Positions 20,776 to 28,990 of a stretch of DNA of 64,000 bases are shown here, piece by piece. The notes beneath the pieces were generated by a model that was not told where the DNA came from, searched no databases, and saw only the letters and a program-made list of their open reading frames with translations. The stretch spans positions 1 through 64,000 of the forward strand of contig NZ_BIFS01000001.1 in assembly GCF_003967555.1 (NCBI RefSeq), given 5' to 3'. Every line of letters begins with the position of its first letter. The stretch's first letter is position 1. Origin of the DNA: Dictyobacter kobayashii. GTDB taxonomy: Bacteria > Chloroflexota > Ktedonobacteria > Ktedonobacterales > Ktedonobacteraceae. A program made the position numbers and the translations under genes.

Positions 20776-21438
20776 ATGAATGACCGTGCAACAGCGGGAG
20801 CGTTTGTCACCAAGACGTTCGACTACGACGGTGGGAGGCCTGTGACGGTGTACGTCCCGCCAGATCCGCCCGAGGCCGTTGTATTCGCCAGTGACGGTCA
20901 GAGGATCTCGCAGTGGGGCCCGTTCCTCGAGGCAGCTGACGTTCCGCCCACGATGATCGTTGGTGGACATGGGCTGACGAACGAGCATCTGCGACTCCAG
21001 GAGTACTCACCGGTCTTTGATGCTGAACGGTTCGCAGCACATGAGAAGTTTTTCGTCGGAAATGTGCGCCAATGGATAACGTCGCGGTTTGGAGTAGGGC
21101 TGCCCGCTGAACGCACCGCGGTGTTCGGCGCCTCGGCGGGGAGAGAGCTCGCGCTCGCTCTTGGGCTCCGGCACCCCGACGTCTACGGTGCGATCTTCTG
21201 CGCCTCGCCGGGGGCAGGCTACACACCGGCGGAGGGGATGCCTCCTCGGATTCCGCGCACGTACCTTGTTGCTGGCACGCAAGAGCCGTTCTTCCTTGAG
21301 AATGCGATGAGATGGGCGGCCGCGCTACGCGATGCAGGTGCGGACGTGGTCATGAAAGAGCGGACCGGATCCCACGGCGACGCGTTCTGGCGAAAAGAGT
21401 TCCCGCTGATGGTGGCATGGGCGTTTGGACGCGAATAG
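20776..21438 (+). CDS. Esterase-like alpha/beta hydrolase
   Basis: A 220-residue protein of the enterochelin-esterase/esterase-D-like group. It has VYVPPDPPEAVVFASDGQ, the nucleophile motif VFGASAGRELAL (the family usually has G-x-S-x-G-G; here the last glycine is arginine) and a late GSHGDAFW that supplies the catalytic histidine. The ATG at 20776 was chosen because GAGG lies 7 bases upstream. The gene is visibly more GC-rich than its neighbours and uses C/G-ending codons, suggesting recent transfer. No signal peptide is seen. Confidence 0.7.
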   Translation: MNDRATAGAFVTKTFDYDGGRPVTVYVPPDPPEAVVFASDGQRISQWGPFLEAADVPPTMIVGGHGLTNEHLRLQEYSPVFDAERFAAHEKFFVGNVRQWITSRFGVGLPAERTAVFGASAGRELALALGLRHPDVYGAIFCASPGAGYTPAEGMPPRIPRTYLVAGTQEPFFLENAMRWAAALRDAGADVVMKERTGSHGDAFWRKEFPLMVAWAFGRE

Positions 21439-21471
21439 ATGACCTTCTACCTATTAAGGAAAGGACAATGA

Positions 21472-21678
21472 ATGGGGAAGAGAAATTATCTTATCGAGGA
21501 GGTCTCCGGCACGGGCAAAACGTCGGTCTGCACAGAATTACAGCGTCGTGGCTACCAGGCCATTCATAGTGACCGGGAATTGAGGTATCAAGGCGATCTG
21601 GAAACAGGTACGCCAACGGATATCTTCACGTCTGATCGCCACAAGTCCCCCTTTCCCACGGATTGCGCAACGAGGTAG
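21472..21678 (+). pseudogene. Truncated P-loop nucleotide kinase-like protein
   Basis: The start ATG follows AAGGAAAGGACA. The first 50 residues hold a Walker A-type loop, LIEEVSGTGKTSVCTELQRR, followed by HSDRELRYQGDLETG, as in small AAA/adenylate-kinase-like ATP-binding proteins. These are usually about 180 residues; here the family resemblance ends near 21620 and a stop occurs at 21678. It is a 3'-truncated relic next to another broken gene. Confidence 0.6.
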
Positions 21679-21795
21679 TAGCAAGAGAGTGACAGCTTGC
21701 TGACTGACCGTTCCTCAATGTTGAGCATATTTGCAGAGAAGCGGCGATATAGTAGACTTTTCTGAAAACACCTTGCTTTGAGAAAAGAGAAAACC

Positions 21796-22425
21796 ATGAG
21801 CGAAACGAAGACCTTTCACACTTCTCTGGCGGTCATTGTCGATATCCCTGGGAATCGTTGGGTCCTGGAAGCGATCTTGCAGGATATCGATCGCCGAGGC
21901 ATCCAACAGATCGTGAATCTGGGAGATCACCTGACAGGCCTGCTCGATCCCACGGGCACCGCCGACCTGCTCATCGCCCGCACGATGATGAATGTTTGTG
22001 GCAACGACGATCGCGAGCTGTTTCTGCCGCAGGAAAAATGCTCGCTCTCCCAAAACTACACCTGCACCCAACTCACCCCGGCTCATTTTGCCTGGCTGTA
22101 CTCCTTGCCGGACACAACCATTGTCGCCGATGAGCTCTTTGCCTGCCATGGCAACCTCTTCGATGCGCCGTATCTCCTTGAAGAGGTCACTCCTTCTGGT
22201 GTCTTCTTGAGAAGTACTTTAGCCATCGCGACTAGCGTCGCTGAGATTGCCCAACCCGTTATCCTCAGTGGACATAGCCACATCCCGCGCACGGTTTCCC
22301 TCCCGCAAGGAAAGCTCCTCATTAACCCTGGGAGCGTTGGAATGCCGGCCCACTCGATGGAGACATATGGTATGGAATCCGGCAGCCCTCACGCTCGTTA
22401 TGCGCTTTTGTATCAGAACCAGCAC
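21796..22425 (+). pseudogene. Calcineurin-like metallophosphoesterase, truncated
   Basis: Start at the ATG at 21796. Motifs run in family order: VDIPGN (normally D-x-H-G-N), NLGDHLTG, VCGNDDRE and LSGHSHIPR, then INPGSVGMPAH. The metal-binding histidine of the first motif is proline here, which should impair catalysis. Near 22425, after ARYALLYQNQ, the sequence switches to an SDR fragment. The open frame continues to 22761 in unrelated sequence. It would have been a YfcE/YmdB-like cytoplasmic phosphodiesterase. Confidence 0.7.
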
Positions 22426-22837
22426 GGAAGGCACTCCTGCGAAGGTGTTCGCGACGCTGCTGCCAGATATTCTGGTCGTCTGTGCGAGCTCTATCCCTCA
22501 CATGGCACCATTGGTGGAACAGCACTGGGAACAGTTCTCGCGCATCTGGAACAGCGGTGTCAAGATGTCGTTGCTTTTCTCGCAGGCAGCATTGACAATA
22601 CCGCTTCCCGCGGGGGCGACCGTTCTGCTCATCTCCAGTGGCGCGGCTCTTGGAGTGTACACTTCCCCTCCCGATCTCTCACCTGCCGATTTTATCAAAA
22701 ATCGGGCAACCAGGCCAACAACAGAGGATGTCGCCAGGGCCGTTATAGAACTTGCCAGTGACCAGAGAGAGAAAGCTGGAAAGACGTTCGTCATTTCAGA
22801 AATAGAACACTACCTCTCTTTCAAAATACTCATATAA
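22425..22837 (+). pseudogene. Short-chain dehydrogenase fragment with internal deletion
   Basis: In the frame that opens at 22247, the sequence from about 22425 reads PDILVVCASSIPHMAPLVEQ, then SGVKMSLLFSQAAL and ATVLLISSGAALG, the middle of an SDR fold (cofactor wall and catalytic serine region). It then jumps straight to DFIKNRATRPTTEDVARAVI, near the C-terminus. The catalytic Tyr-x-x-x-Lys segment and the N-terminal cofactor loop are missing. The final codons (GKTFVISEIEHYLSFKI) are repeated at 10.69 kb as part of the long direct repeat. Confidence 0.65.
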
Positions 22838-23338
22838 ATAGGAAATATGTTGCTATCTCTATCAATAGTAGATGAGATAAACATAAATACTTGACAAAAG
22901 AACGCCATTATCGTATACTCTATGCAATGATCAAAAAAGTCACATTAAAATAGATGCTATAACAAATTATGTGTGATAATGTCACAAAGTATCAGGAAAA
23001 CACTCCACCACCGCAATAAATATCCAATATTAATTCTTTAGTATAAATGCGCACTAAAAATCCACCTCGCAAAATACCTCGCAATTTATTTCTCACTTAT
23101 AAACTTTTAATAAAATTACAAATCAATTGATTTACACATAGTCCTTCAAATCATCAAGCAAATTTTAGAAATCACATGCAAAATAATTTTATCCCGCAAA
23201 TAACAACATATAACTATATTTACGCACCACAAACACAACGATCACATCGTTTCGCAGAAATGATGTATCTGCGTTACCCAAAAATTCTGAACTCTGACGA
23301 GAAGCGGTCTTAACAAGACTTTCCCTGAAAGGATGTAA
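22754..23338. repeat. Direct repeat copy B: native dnaK upstream region
   Basis: The partner of 10678-11249. Here the repeat is joined to dnaK, so this is probably the original copy. It contains the end of the SDR fragment, the promoter at 22891, an AT-rich leader and the AAAGGA-containing ribosome-binding region. About 11.5 kb of mosaic DNA lies between the copies. Confidence 0.95.
22891..22919 (+). promoter_or_regulatory. dnaK promoter
   Basis: TTGACA, 17 bases, TATACT: a near-consensus housekeeping promoter. The predicted start is about 415 bases before the dnaK ATG, giving an unusually long leader. No CIRCE or HAIR operator was found around it. Confidence 0.75.
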
Positions 23339-23344
23339 GAAGCA

Positions 23345-25236
23345 ATGGCAAAGGTAATTGGCATTGACCTGGGCACAACCAACTCAGCAATGGCTGTTAT
23401 TGAGGCTGGTGAACCAACTGTTTTAGAGAACAGCGAAGGATCACGAATAACACCTTCAGTTGTAGCTATAACGAAAAGTGGAGAGAGGCTAGTTGGACAG
23501 GTTGCAAAACGTCAAGCAGTAACTAACCCCGAGAATACCATTTTTTCTATAAAACGACTTATGGGGCGCAAATTCACCGATCCTGAGGTCCAACGCACGA
23601 TGCAAATAGTACCTTATAAGATTACATCTGCTCCCAATGGAGACGTTCGTGTGGTGATGGGTGGACGTGAATATAGCCCACCCGAAATCTCAGCTATGAT
23701 TCTACAAAAATTAAGAATTGATGCTGAAGCAAAACTAGGTGAACGTGTTACTCAAGCCGTAATTACAGTGCCAGCTTACTTTAATGATACGCAACGCCAA
23801 GCGACTAAAGATGCAGGCACAATTGCAGGGCTTGAGGTTTTACGCATCATTAATGAACCCACAGCAGCTTCATTAGCCTACGGGTTGGATAAAAAGCATG
23901 ATGAAATTATTGCCGTTTATGATCTTGGAGGAGGAACATTCGATATCTCAATCTTACAACTGGGTGAGGGCGTCTTTGAAGTCAAGGCTACCAACGGCGA
24001 TACCCACCTGGGCGGAGATGATTTCGATCAACGCATTATAGAGTGGTTGATCGACGAGTTCCGCAAAGATCAAGGAATTGATTTAAGTAAAGATCGTATG
24101 GCAATTCAGCGTTTAAAAGAAGCAGCAGAACGCGCCAAAATTGAATTGTCTTCCTCACAGCAAACGGAGATCAATTTACCATTCATCACTGCAGACGCCA
24201 GTGGACCACGGCATATGGTTATTACAATGACGAGAGCCAGGTTAGAGCAATTGGTAGGCGATCTAATTGAGAAAACACGTGGTCCTGTCATAAAAGCGCT
24301 TGAAGATGCCGGTATCAAGGCCAGCGATGTCAATGAAGTGGTTTTAGTTGGTGGCCAAACCCGTATGCCAGCAGTAGTAGATTTGGTTCGAAAGATCTTT
24401 GGAAAAGAACCCAATAAAGGAGTTAATCCTGATGAGGTAGTAGCAGTAGGAGCAGCAATACAAGCAGGAGTATTAAAGGGCGAAATGAAAGACGTCCTTC
24501 TACTTGATGTGACGCCTCTGTCCCTAGGTGTTGAGACTATGGGTGGAGTAATGACCAAATTAATAGATCGCAACACAACCATTCCGGCGCGTAAGGGTGA
24601 AGTCTTCAGTACTGCAGAAGATAATCAGTCCGCTGTAGACATCCATGTACTACAAGGTGAGCGCGAACTGGCTCGCGACAATAAGAGCTTGGGACGCTTC
24701 AGATTAGAAGGTATTGCCCCCGCACCTCGTGGTGTACCGCAGGTTGAAGTGGCCTTTGATATTGATGCTAATGGTATTCTGAATGTCACGGCGCGCGATA
24801 AAGCCACCGGAAAAGAACAAAAGATCACTATCACAGCATCTAGCGGTCTCTCTAAGGATGAAGTAGAGCAATTGGTACGAGATGCAGAGCAACATGCTCA
24901 AGAGGATCGTCAACATCGAGAGGAGATCGAGGCACGAAATCGTGCAGATAGTCTGGCCTACCAGGCGGAGAGAACGCTGAAAGATGTAGGAGAAAAGCTT
25001 CCCCAGACTTGCGTAGTGAAATAGAAGCAAAAATCAAGGCAGTACGTGATGCTTTATCAAGTAATGACATTACACGCGTTCGTACCGCTTCAAATGAACT
25101 GGAAACCACTACACAACGCATTAATCCTGATGTCTATAGTCAAGCTGGAACATCTGCAGGTACAGAAACTTCAGCGGGCGCATCAACATCAGATAGTGAT
25201 ACGGGAACTGTCGAAGGTGAATACAGAGAAGTCTAG
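23345..25236 (+). CDS. dnaK: Chaperone DnaK (Hsp70), with a late one-base frameshift
   Basis: DnaK binds unfolded peptides in an ATP cycle. The nucleotide-binding domain (about 1-375) has [52 protein letters not shown] and [10 protein letters not shown]; the peptide-binding domain follows with [11 protein letters not shown]. As written the frame stops at 25024 (559 residues). The remaining lid helices ([15 protein letters not shown] onward) continue in another frame to 25236. Adding one C to the run at 25001-25004 joins them into a normal protein of about 630 residues, so the lesion is either a sequencing error or a lid-domain loss. grpE and dnaJ are not nearby; clpB is next. Confidence 0.9.
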
Positions 25237-25260
25237 TTTCATTTAATAAATGCTCATTCT

Positions 25261-25293
25261 AAAAGGGGCCTTGTTCATGACAAGGCCCCTTTT
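25261..25293 (+). terminator. dnaK terminator
   Basis: AAAAGGGGCCTTGT, five bases, ACAAGGCCCCTTTT: a perfect 14-bp stem ending in T residues, 25 bases after the dnaK coding region. Confidence 0.9.
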
Positions 25294-25407
25294 AGGAAAA
25301 AGGCATGTCTTCTGAGTTACTACAATACAATGTAATCTCCCAATCAGAGCAGACTTTCTTCCAATACATCAAAACGCTTGCTGTGTACATGTAAGTAACG
25401 GCTTAGG

Positions 25408-25434
25408 CAAACATTGTCTTATCGCCAATGTTTG
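25408..25434 (+). promoter_or_regulatory. 9-9-9 inverted repeat upstream of clpB
   Basis: CAAACATTG, nine bases, CAATGTTTG, ending 28 bases before the clpB ATG. The geometry matches that of the CIRCE heat-shock operator, but the sequence does not (CIRCE is TTAGCACTC-N9-GAGTGCTAA). It could be an operator or a leader hairpin. Confidence 0.45.
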
Positions 25435-25462
25435 GATAAATACCCAAGAAGAGAGATTTGAA

Positions 25463-28078
25463 ATGAACATTGAGCACTTTACTGAGAAAGCTCGCGAGGC
25501 AGTTAGTGATGCGGCTCAGATTGCAAGAGACCATAACCATGGACAAGTGGAGGTTGAACATTTGTTAGCTGCTCTACTTGCCCAAGAAGGTGGGGTAATA
25601 CAACAAACCATTAATAAGGTAGGAGGTAATCTCACTACAGCACAGCACATTGTTAATGAAGAACTAGAACGCATGCCTCGAGTTTACGGAGGCAATGAAC
25701 CGGGTATTTCACCTCGCCTTCGCAAGGTTTTGGAAGATGGTTGGCGCGAAATGAGCACCTTTCATGATGAGTATCTTAGCGTAGAGCATTTATTACTAGC
25801 AATGTTTAATATTAGCGATGGTGCAGTACCTCGTGTTTTACAGGCAGCAGGACTTACACGCGATAATGTATTACAAGCTCTGACTTCAATTCGGGGGGCA
25901 CAACGTGTGACTGACCAGAATCCAGAAGGAAAATATCAGGCATTAGAGAAATATGGTCGTAATCTGACACAACTTGCTATGCAAGGCAAGCTCGATCCTG
26001 TCATTGGACGCGATGAGGAAATTCGCCGCGTTATTCAAGTTTTGAGCAGGCGTACAAAAAATAATCCTGTATTGATAGGGGAGCCAGGCGTTGGTAAAAC
26101 GGCTATTGTTGAAGGATTAGCATTACGCATAGTGCGTGGTGATGTCCCTAAATCTCTGGCCAATAAGCAGATTATTGCACTTGATCTGAGTGCATTAGTT
26201 GCCGGCGCTAAGTACCGTGGAGAATTTGAGGATCGTTTAAAAGCAGTGCTGAAAGAAGTGACAAGTTCCGAAGGGAACATCATCCTCTTCATCGATGAAT
26301 TACATACTTTAGTTGGTGCCGGAGCTGCGGAAGGTGCGATGGATGCTTCAAATATGCTGAAACCGATGCTGGCACGCGGCGAGCTTCATTGCATCGGTGC
26401 TACTACTCTGGATGAATATCGTAAGTATATAGAGAAAGATGCGGCACTTGAGCGCCGTTTCCAACCTGTTATAATCGAGCCACCTTCAGTTGAAGATACG
26501 ATCAGCATTTTACGAGGCTTGAAACAGCGCTACGAAGTTCATCATGGAGTGCGTATCACCGATAGCGCAATAGTAGCAGCAGCTGTTCTCTCTGATCGCT
26601 ACATCACCGATCGTTTCTTACCAGATAAGGCAATAGATCTCATTGATGAGGCAGCTAGCCGATTACGCGTAGAGTTAGATAGTACGCCTACTGAGATCGA
26701 CGATCTAGATCGGCGCATTCGTCAGTTACAAGTTGAATTAGAAGCACTAAAAAAAGAAACTGATGAAGCAAGTAAGGAGCGGCTGGCCCGAGTTCAACAA
26801 GAAATCACTACCTTACAAGAGCAATTGGATGAGCTGGAACAAGCCTTTGAACGTGAACGTGGGCCAGTTGAGACGATGCAACGCCTGACTAAGGAGCTGG
26901 AACAGGCACAAGTTGAGCTTGAAAAAGCTGAACGTGATTATAATTTCGAGAAGGCAGCTGAGCTTCGTCAGTACTATTCCAAAATTGAACAAAAAATCCA
27001 GGAAATAGAAGCACAACTTACCAATATAAAGGGAAAGCGCTTACTCAAAGAAGAGGTCGATGCTGAGGATATTGCTGAAGTTGTTTCTAAGTGGACACAC
27101 ATTCCAGTATCTAAGCTCATGGAAGCAGAAATCGAAAAGCTGGTTCATATGGAAGATCGCTTACGGCAGCGCGTTGTAGGACAAGAACAAGCATTGCAAG
27201 CTGTTTCAGATGCGATCCGCCGAGCACGTGCTGGTTTGCAAGATCCCAACCGCCCACTAGCCAGCTTCCTTTTCCTGGGACCAACAGGTGTCGGTAAAAC
27301 GGAACTGGCGCGAGCACTTGCTGAATTTCTTTTCGATGATGAACATGCACTCATCCGTATAGACATGTCAGAGTATATGGAAAAGCATAGTGTGTCACGT
27401 TTGATTGGTGCTCCTCCCGGTTATGTTGGCTACGAAGAAGGAGGACAATTAACTGAGGCAGTACGTCGTCGACCGTATAGTGTTGTACTCTTCGATGAAA
27501 TCGAGAAAGCTGCTCCAGAGATTTTTAATACGTTGCTCCAACTACTCGATGATGGCCGCTTAACTGATGGTCAAGGACGCACCGTCGATTTCAAAAACAC
27601 AGTCATCATTATGACAAGTAATGTTGGGGTTACCTGGCTTCAGGAACTTGAGGGGCTGGATGAAGATGAGGTTCAACGCAGGGTACGCCAGCGTCTCCGT
27701 GATGAGGGATTCCGGCCCGAGTTTATCAACCGTATTGATGAAATTGTGGTCTTCCATCCAATCACACGTGAACAGATGAAAGATATTGTACGTATTCAGA
27801 TCAATCGGTTACAACCACGACTTGCTGAACGCCACATGTCATTGCAACTAACAGATGCTGCACTGGATTTGTTAGCTGAAATGGGCTATGATCCCCAATT
27901 TGGTGCGCGCTCACTAAAGCGAGTCATACAAAGAGAAATAGAAAATCGCATTGCACATGATATCCTTAATGGTACGATACATGACGGAGATACTATTAAG
28001 GTTGATGTCAGGGATGGCAAGCTTGTAATAGAGCCCATAAAAACTCCGTCTCAGGAAGTATCCGTTGCACACGGATAA
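25463..28078 (+). CDS. clpB: Disaggregase ClpB (Hsp100)
   Basis: An 871-residue AAA+ chaperone that extracts polypeptides from aggregates together with DnaK. The N domain (1-145) starts [17 protein letters not shown]1 has Walker [10 protein letters not shown] (about 207) and Walker [12 protein letters not shown] long coiled-coil M domain spans about 400-530 (repeated Glu/Leu/Gln heptads), the part that contacts DnaK. AAA2 has [10 protein letters not shown] (about 606), [10 protein letters not shown] and a [10 protein letters not shown] sensor region. No ClpP-binding loop is expected. Start supported by AAGAGAGA upstream. Full length and intact. Confidence 0.97.
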   Translation: MNIEHFTEKAREAVSDAAQIARDHNHGQVEVEHLLAALLAQEGGVIQQTINKVGGNLTTAQHIVNEELERMPRVYGGNEPGISPRLRKVLEDGWREMSTFHDEYLSVEHLLLAMFNISDGAVPRVLQAAGLTRDNVLQALTSIRGAQRVTDQNPEGKYQALEKYGRNLTQLAMQGKLDPVIGRDEEIRRVIQVLSRRTKNNPVLIGEPGVGKTAIVEGLALRIVRGDVPKSLANKQIIALDLSALVAGAKYRGEFEDRLKAVLKEVTSSEGNIILFIDELHTLVGAGAAEGAMDASNMLKPMLARGELHCIGATTLDEYRKYIEKDAALERRFQPVIIEPPSVEDTISILRGLKQRYEVHHGVRITDSAIVAAAVLSDRYITDRFLPDKAIDLIDEAASRLRVELDSTPTEIDDLDRRIRQLQVELEALKKETDEASKERLARVQQEITTLQEQLDELEQAFERERGPVETMQRLTKELEQAQVELEKAERDYNFEKAAELRQYYSKIEQKIQEIEAQLTNIKGKRLLKEEVDAEDIAEVVSKWTHIPVSKLMEAEIEKLVHMEDRLRQRVVGQEQALQAVSDAIRRARAGLQDPNRPLASFLFLGPTGVGKTELARALAEFLFDDEHALIRIDMSEYMEKHSVSRLIGAPPGYVGYEEGGQLTEAVRRRPYSVVLFDEIEKAAPEIFNTLLQLLDDGRLTDGQGRTVDFKNTVIIMTSNVGVTWLQELEGLDEDEVQRRVRQRLRDEGFRPEFINRIDEIVVFHPITREQMKDIVRIQINRLQPRLAERHMSLQLTDAALDLLAEMGYDPQFGARSLKRVIQREIENRIAHDILNGTIHDGDTIKVDVRDGKLVIEPIKTPSQEVSVAHG

Positions 28079-28114
28079 AATGTAGTAAACTTAGCTCATC
28101 CCAGTGGTAAATAA

Positions 28115-28169
28115 ACTCAAAGCAAGACCACGTGCATAAACGGTTTATGCATGTGGTCTTGCTTTGAGT
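28115..28169. terminator. Long hairpin after clpB
   Basis: A 26-bp stem (ACTCAAAGCAAGACCACGTG and on, against its inverse with one G-T pair) with a CGG loop, 37 bases after clpB. It lies between convergent genes, so it may serve both. Confidence 0.85.
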
Positions 28170-28244
28170 CGGGCTAAATTAAAGAGCAGTAGACAGAAAT
28201 CAGCCACTACTCTTTTTCATCATTCGTCTATAATAGACTTACTG

Positions 28245-28613
28245 CTAACTGCGTGGGACGCAAAGCACCCATGCAGTTCCTGGCAGTGCAACACCTGATA
28301 AATTAGTAACAATGACATGCCAACCAGTAGGATTATTCAACATAGTCGCGGGAAATGGTCCTGTGGTTGTAATAGCGCCACCTTGAATTCCACCAGTACC
28401 AATAGCCCCACCACCACCAATAGCGATCCTGCCGAAAGGACACACAACCGCAATGTCAGCGGCAGTAGCATTGGGAATAGTTTGCGTATTGGTCTGCACA
28501 ATAATGTTAGAGTCATGTTGTTGACCAATAGGATGTGCAAATGCAACATTGGATGTCATTACAAAAGCGCTACATATCAAAGCGAAAAATAATCGAAAAA
28601 TTCCCTTGAACAC
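28245..28613 (-). CDS. Small secreted protein of unknown function
   Basis: The GTG at 28613 is chosen because AAGGAGG lies 5 bases upstream, giving 122 residues. It opens with a signal peptide (FKGIFRLFFALICSAF, then an AFA cleavage-like site before HPIGQQ). The mature part is about 95 residues, glycine-rich in the middle (FGRIAIGGGGAIGTGG), with a Trp-containing C-terminus and two cysteines (VVCPFG, WVLCVP) that could form a disulfide. Not recognised. It is probably exported across the membrane. Confidence 0.6.
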   Translation of the reverse strand: MFKGIFRLFFALICSAFVMTSNVAFAHPIGQQHDSNIIVQTNTQTIPNATAADIAVVCPFGRIAIGGGGAIGTGGIQGGAITTTGPFPATMLNNPTGWHVIVTNLSGVALPGTAWVLCVPRS

Positions 28614-28990
28614 ACGTGCCTCCTTGGACTCTCCAGACAGATTTATACTATTAAATAATAAAGGAATGTGCAATCCTTCATCTTTTTAAGTATAAATCTG
28701 TCACCAAAGAGATGAATTCCACCATCTACATCCATCCTTTGGAGGACGCTACAGCCTTATTCTATCTACTATTCTACTAGATATATGGGAGATTTACTCC
28801 CTGCGTCGCATCCATGGGTCTCATTGAGACGCTATTACTCATCTCAAATCATGCATCTATGGTGGAAGCAAAAAAAGATAACTCGGGCTAAATTAGCGCT
28901 AGTAGGTATTTTTCCAAAGGATCATCCAGGTAGCATAACCAGATGATACGCTCATTCGGTTTTGTACCTTTTACAATGGAGGCTACTATA
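28614..28990. other. Divergent intergenic region before phosphoketolase
   Basis: An AT-rich spacer between the secreted-protein gene (minus) and phosphoketolase (plus). It must hold both promoters. No clear operator was found. Confidence 0.4.

Noticed and set aside
20486..20813. A minus-strand Arg/Lys/Gly-rich frame before the GC-rich esterase
   Set aside because: Composition simply reflects the pyrimidine-rich plus strand; no domain or ribosome binding site.
22836..23344. CIRCE or HAIR operator before dnaK
   Set aside because: Searched by eye for TTAGCACTC/GAGTGCTAA and CTTGAGT/ACTCAAG; neither is present.
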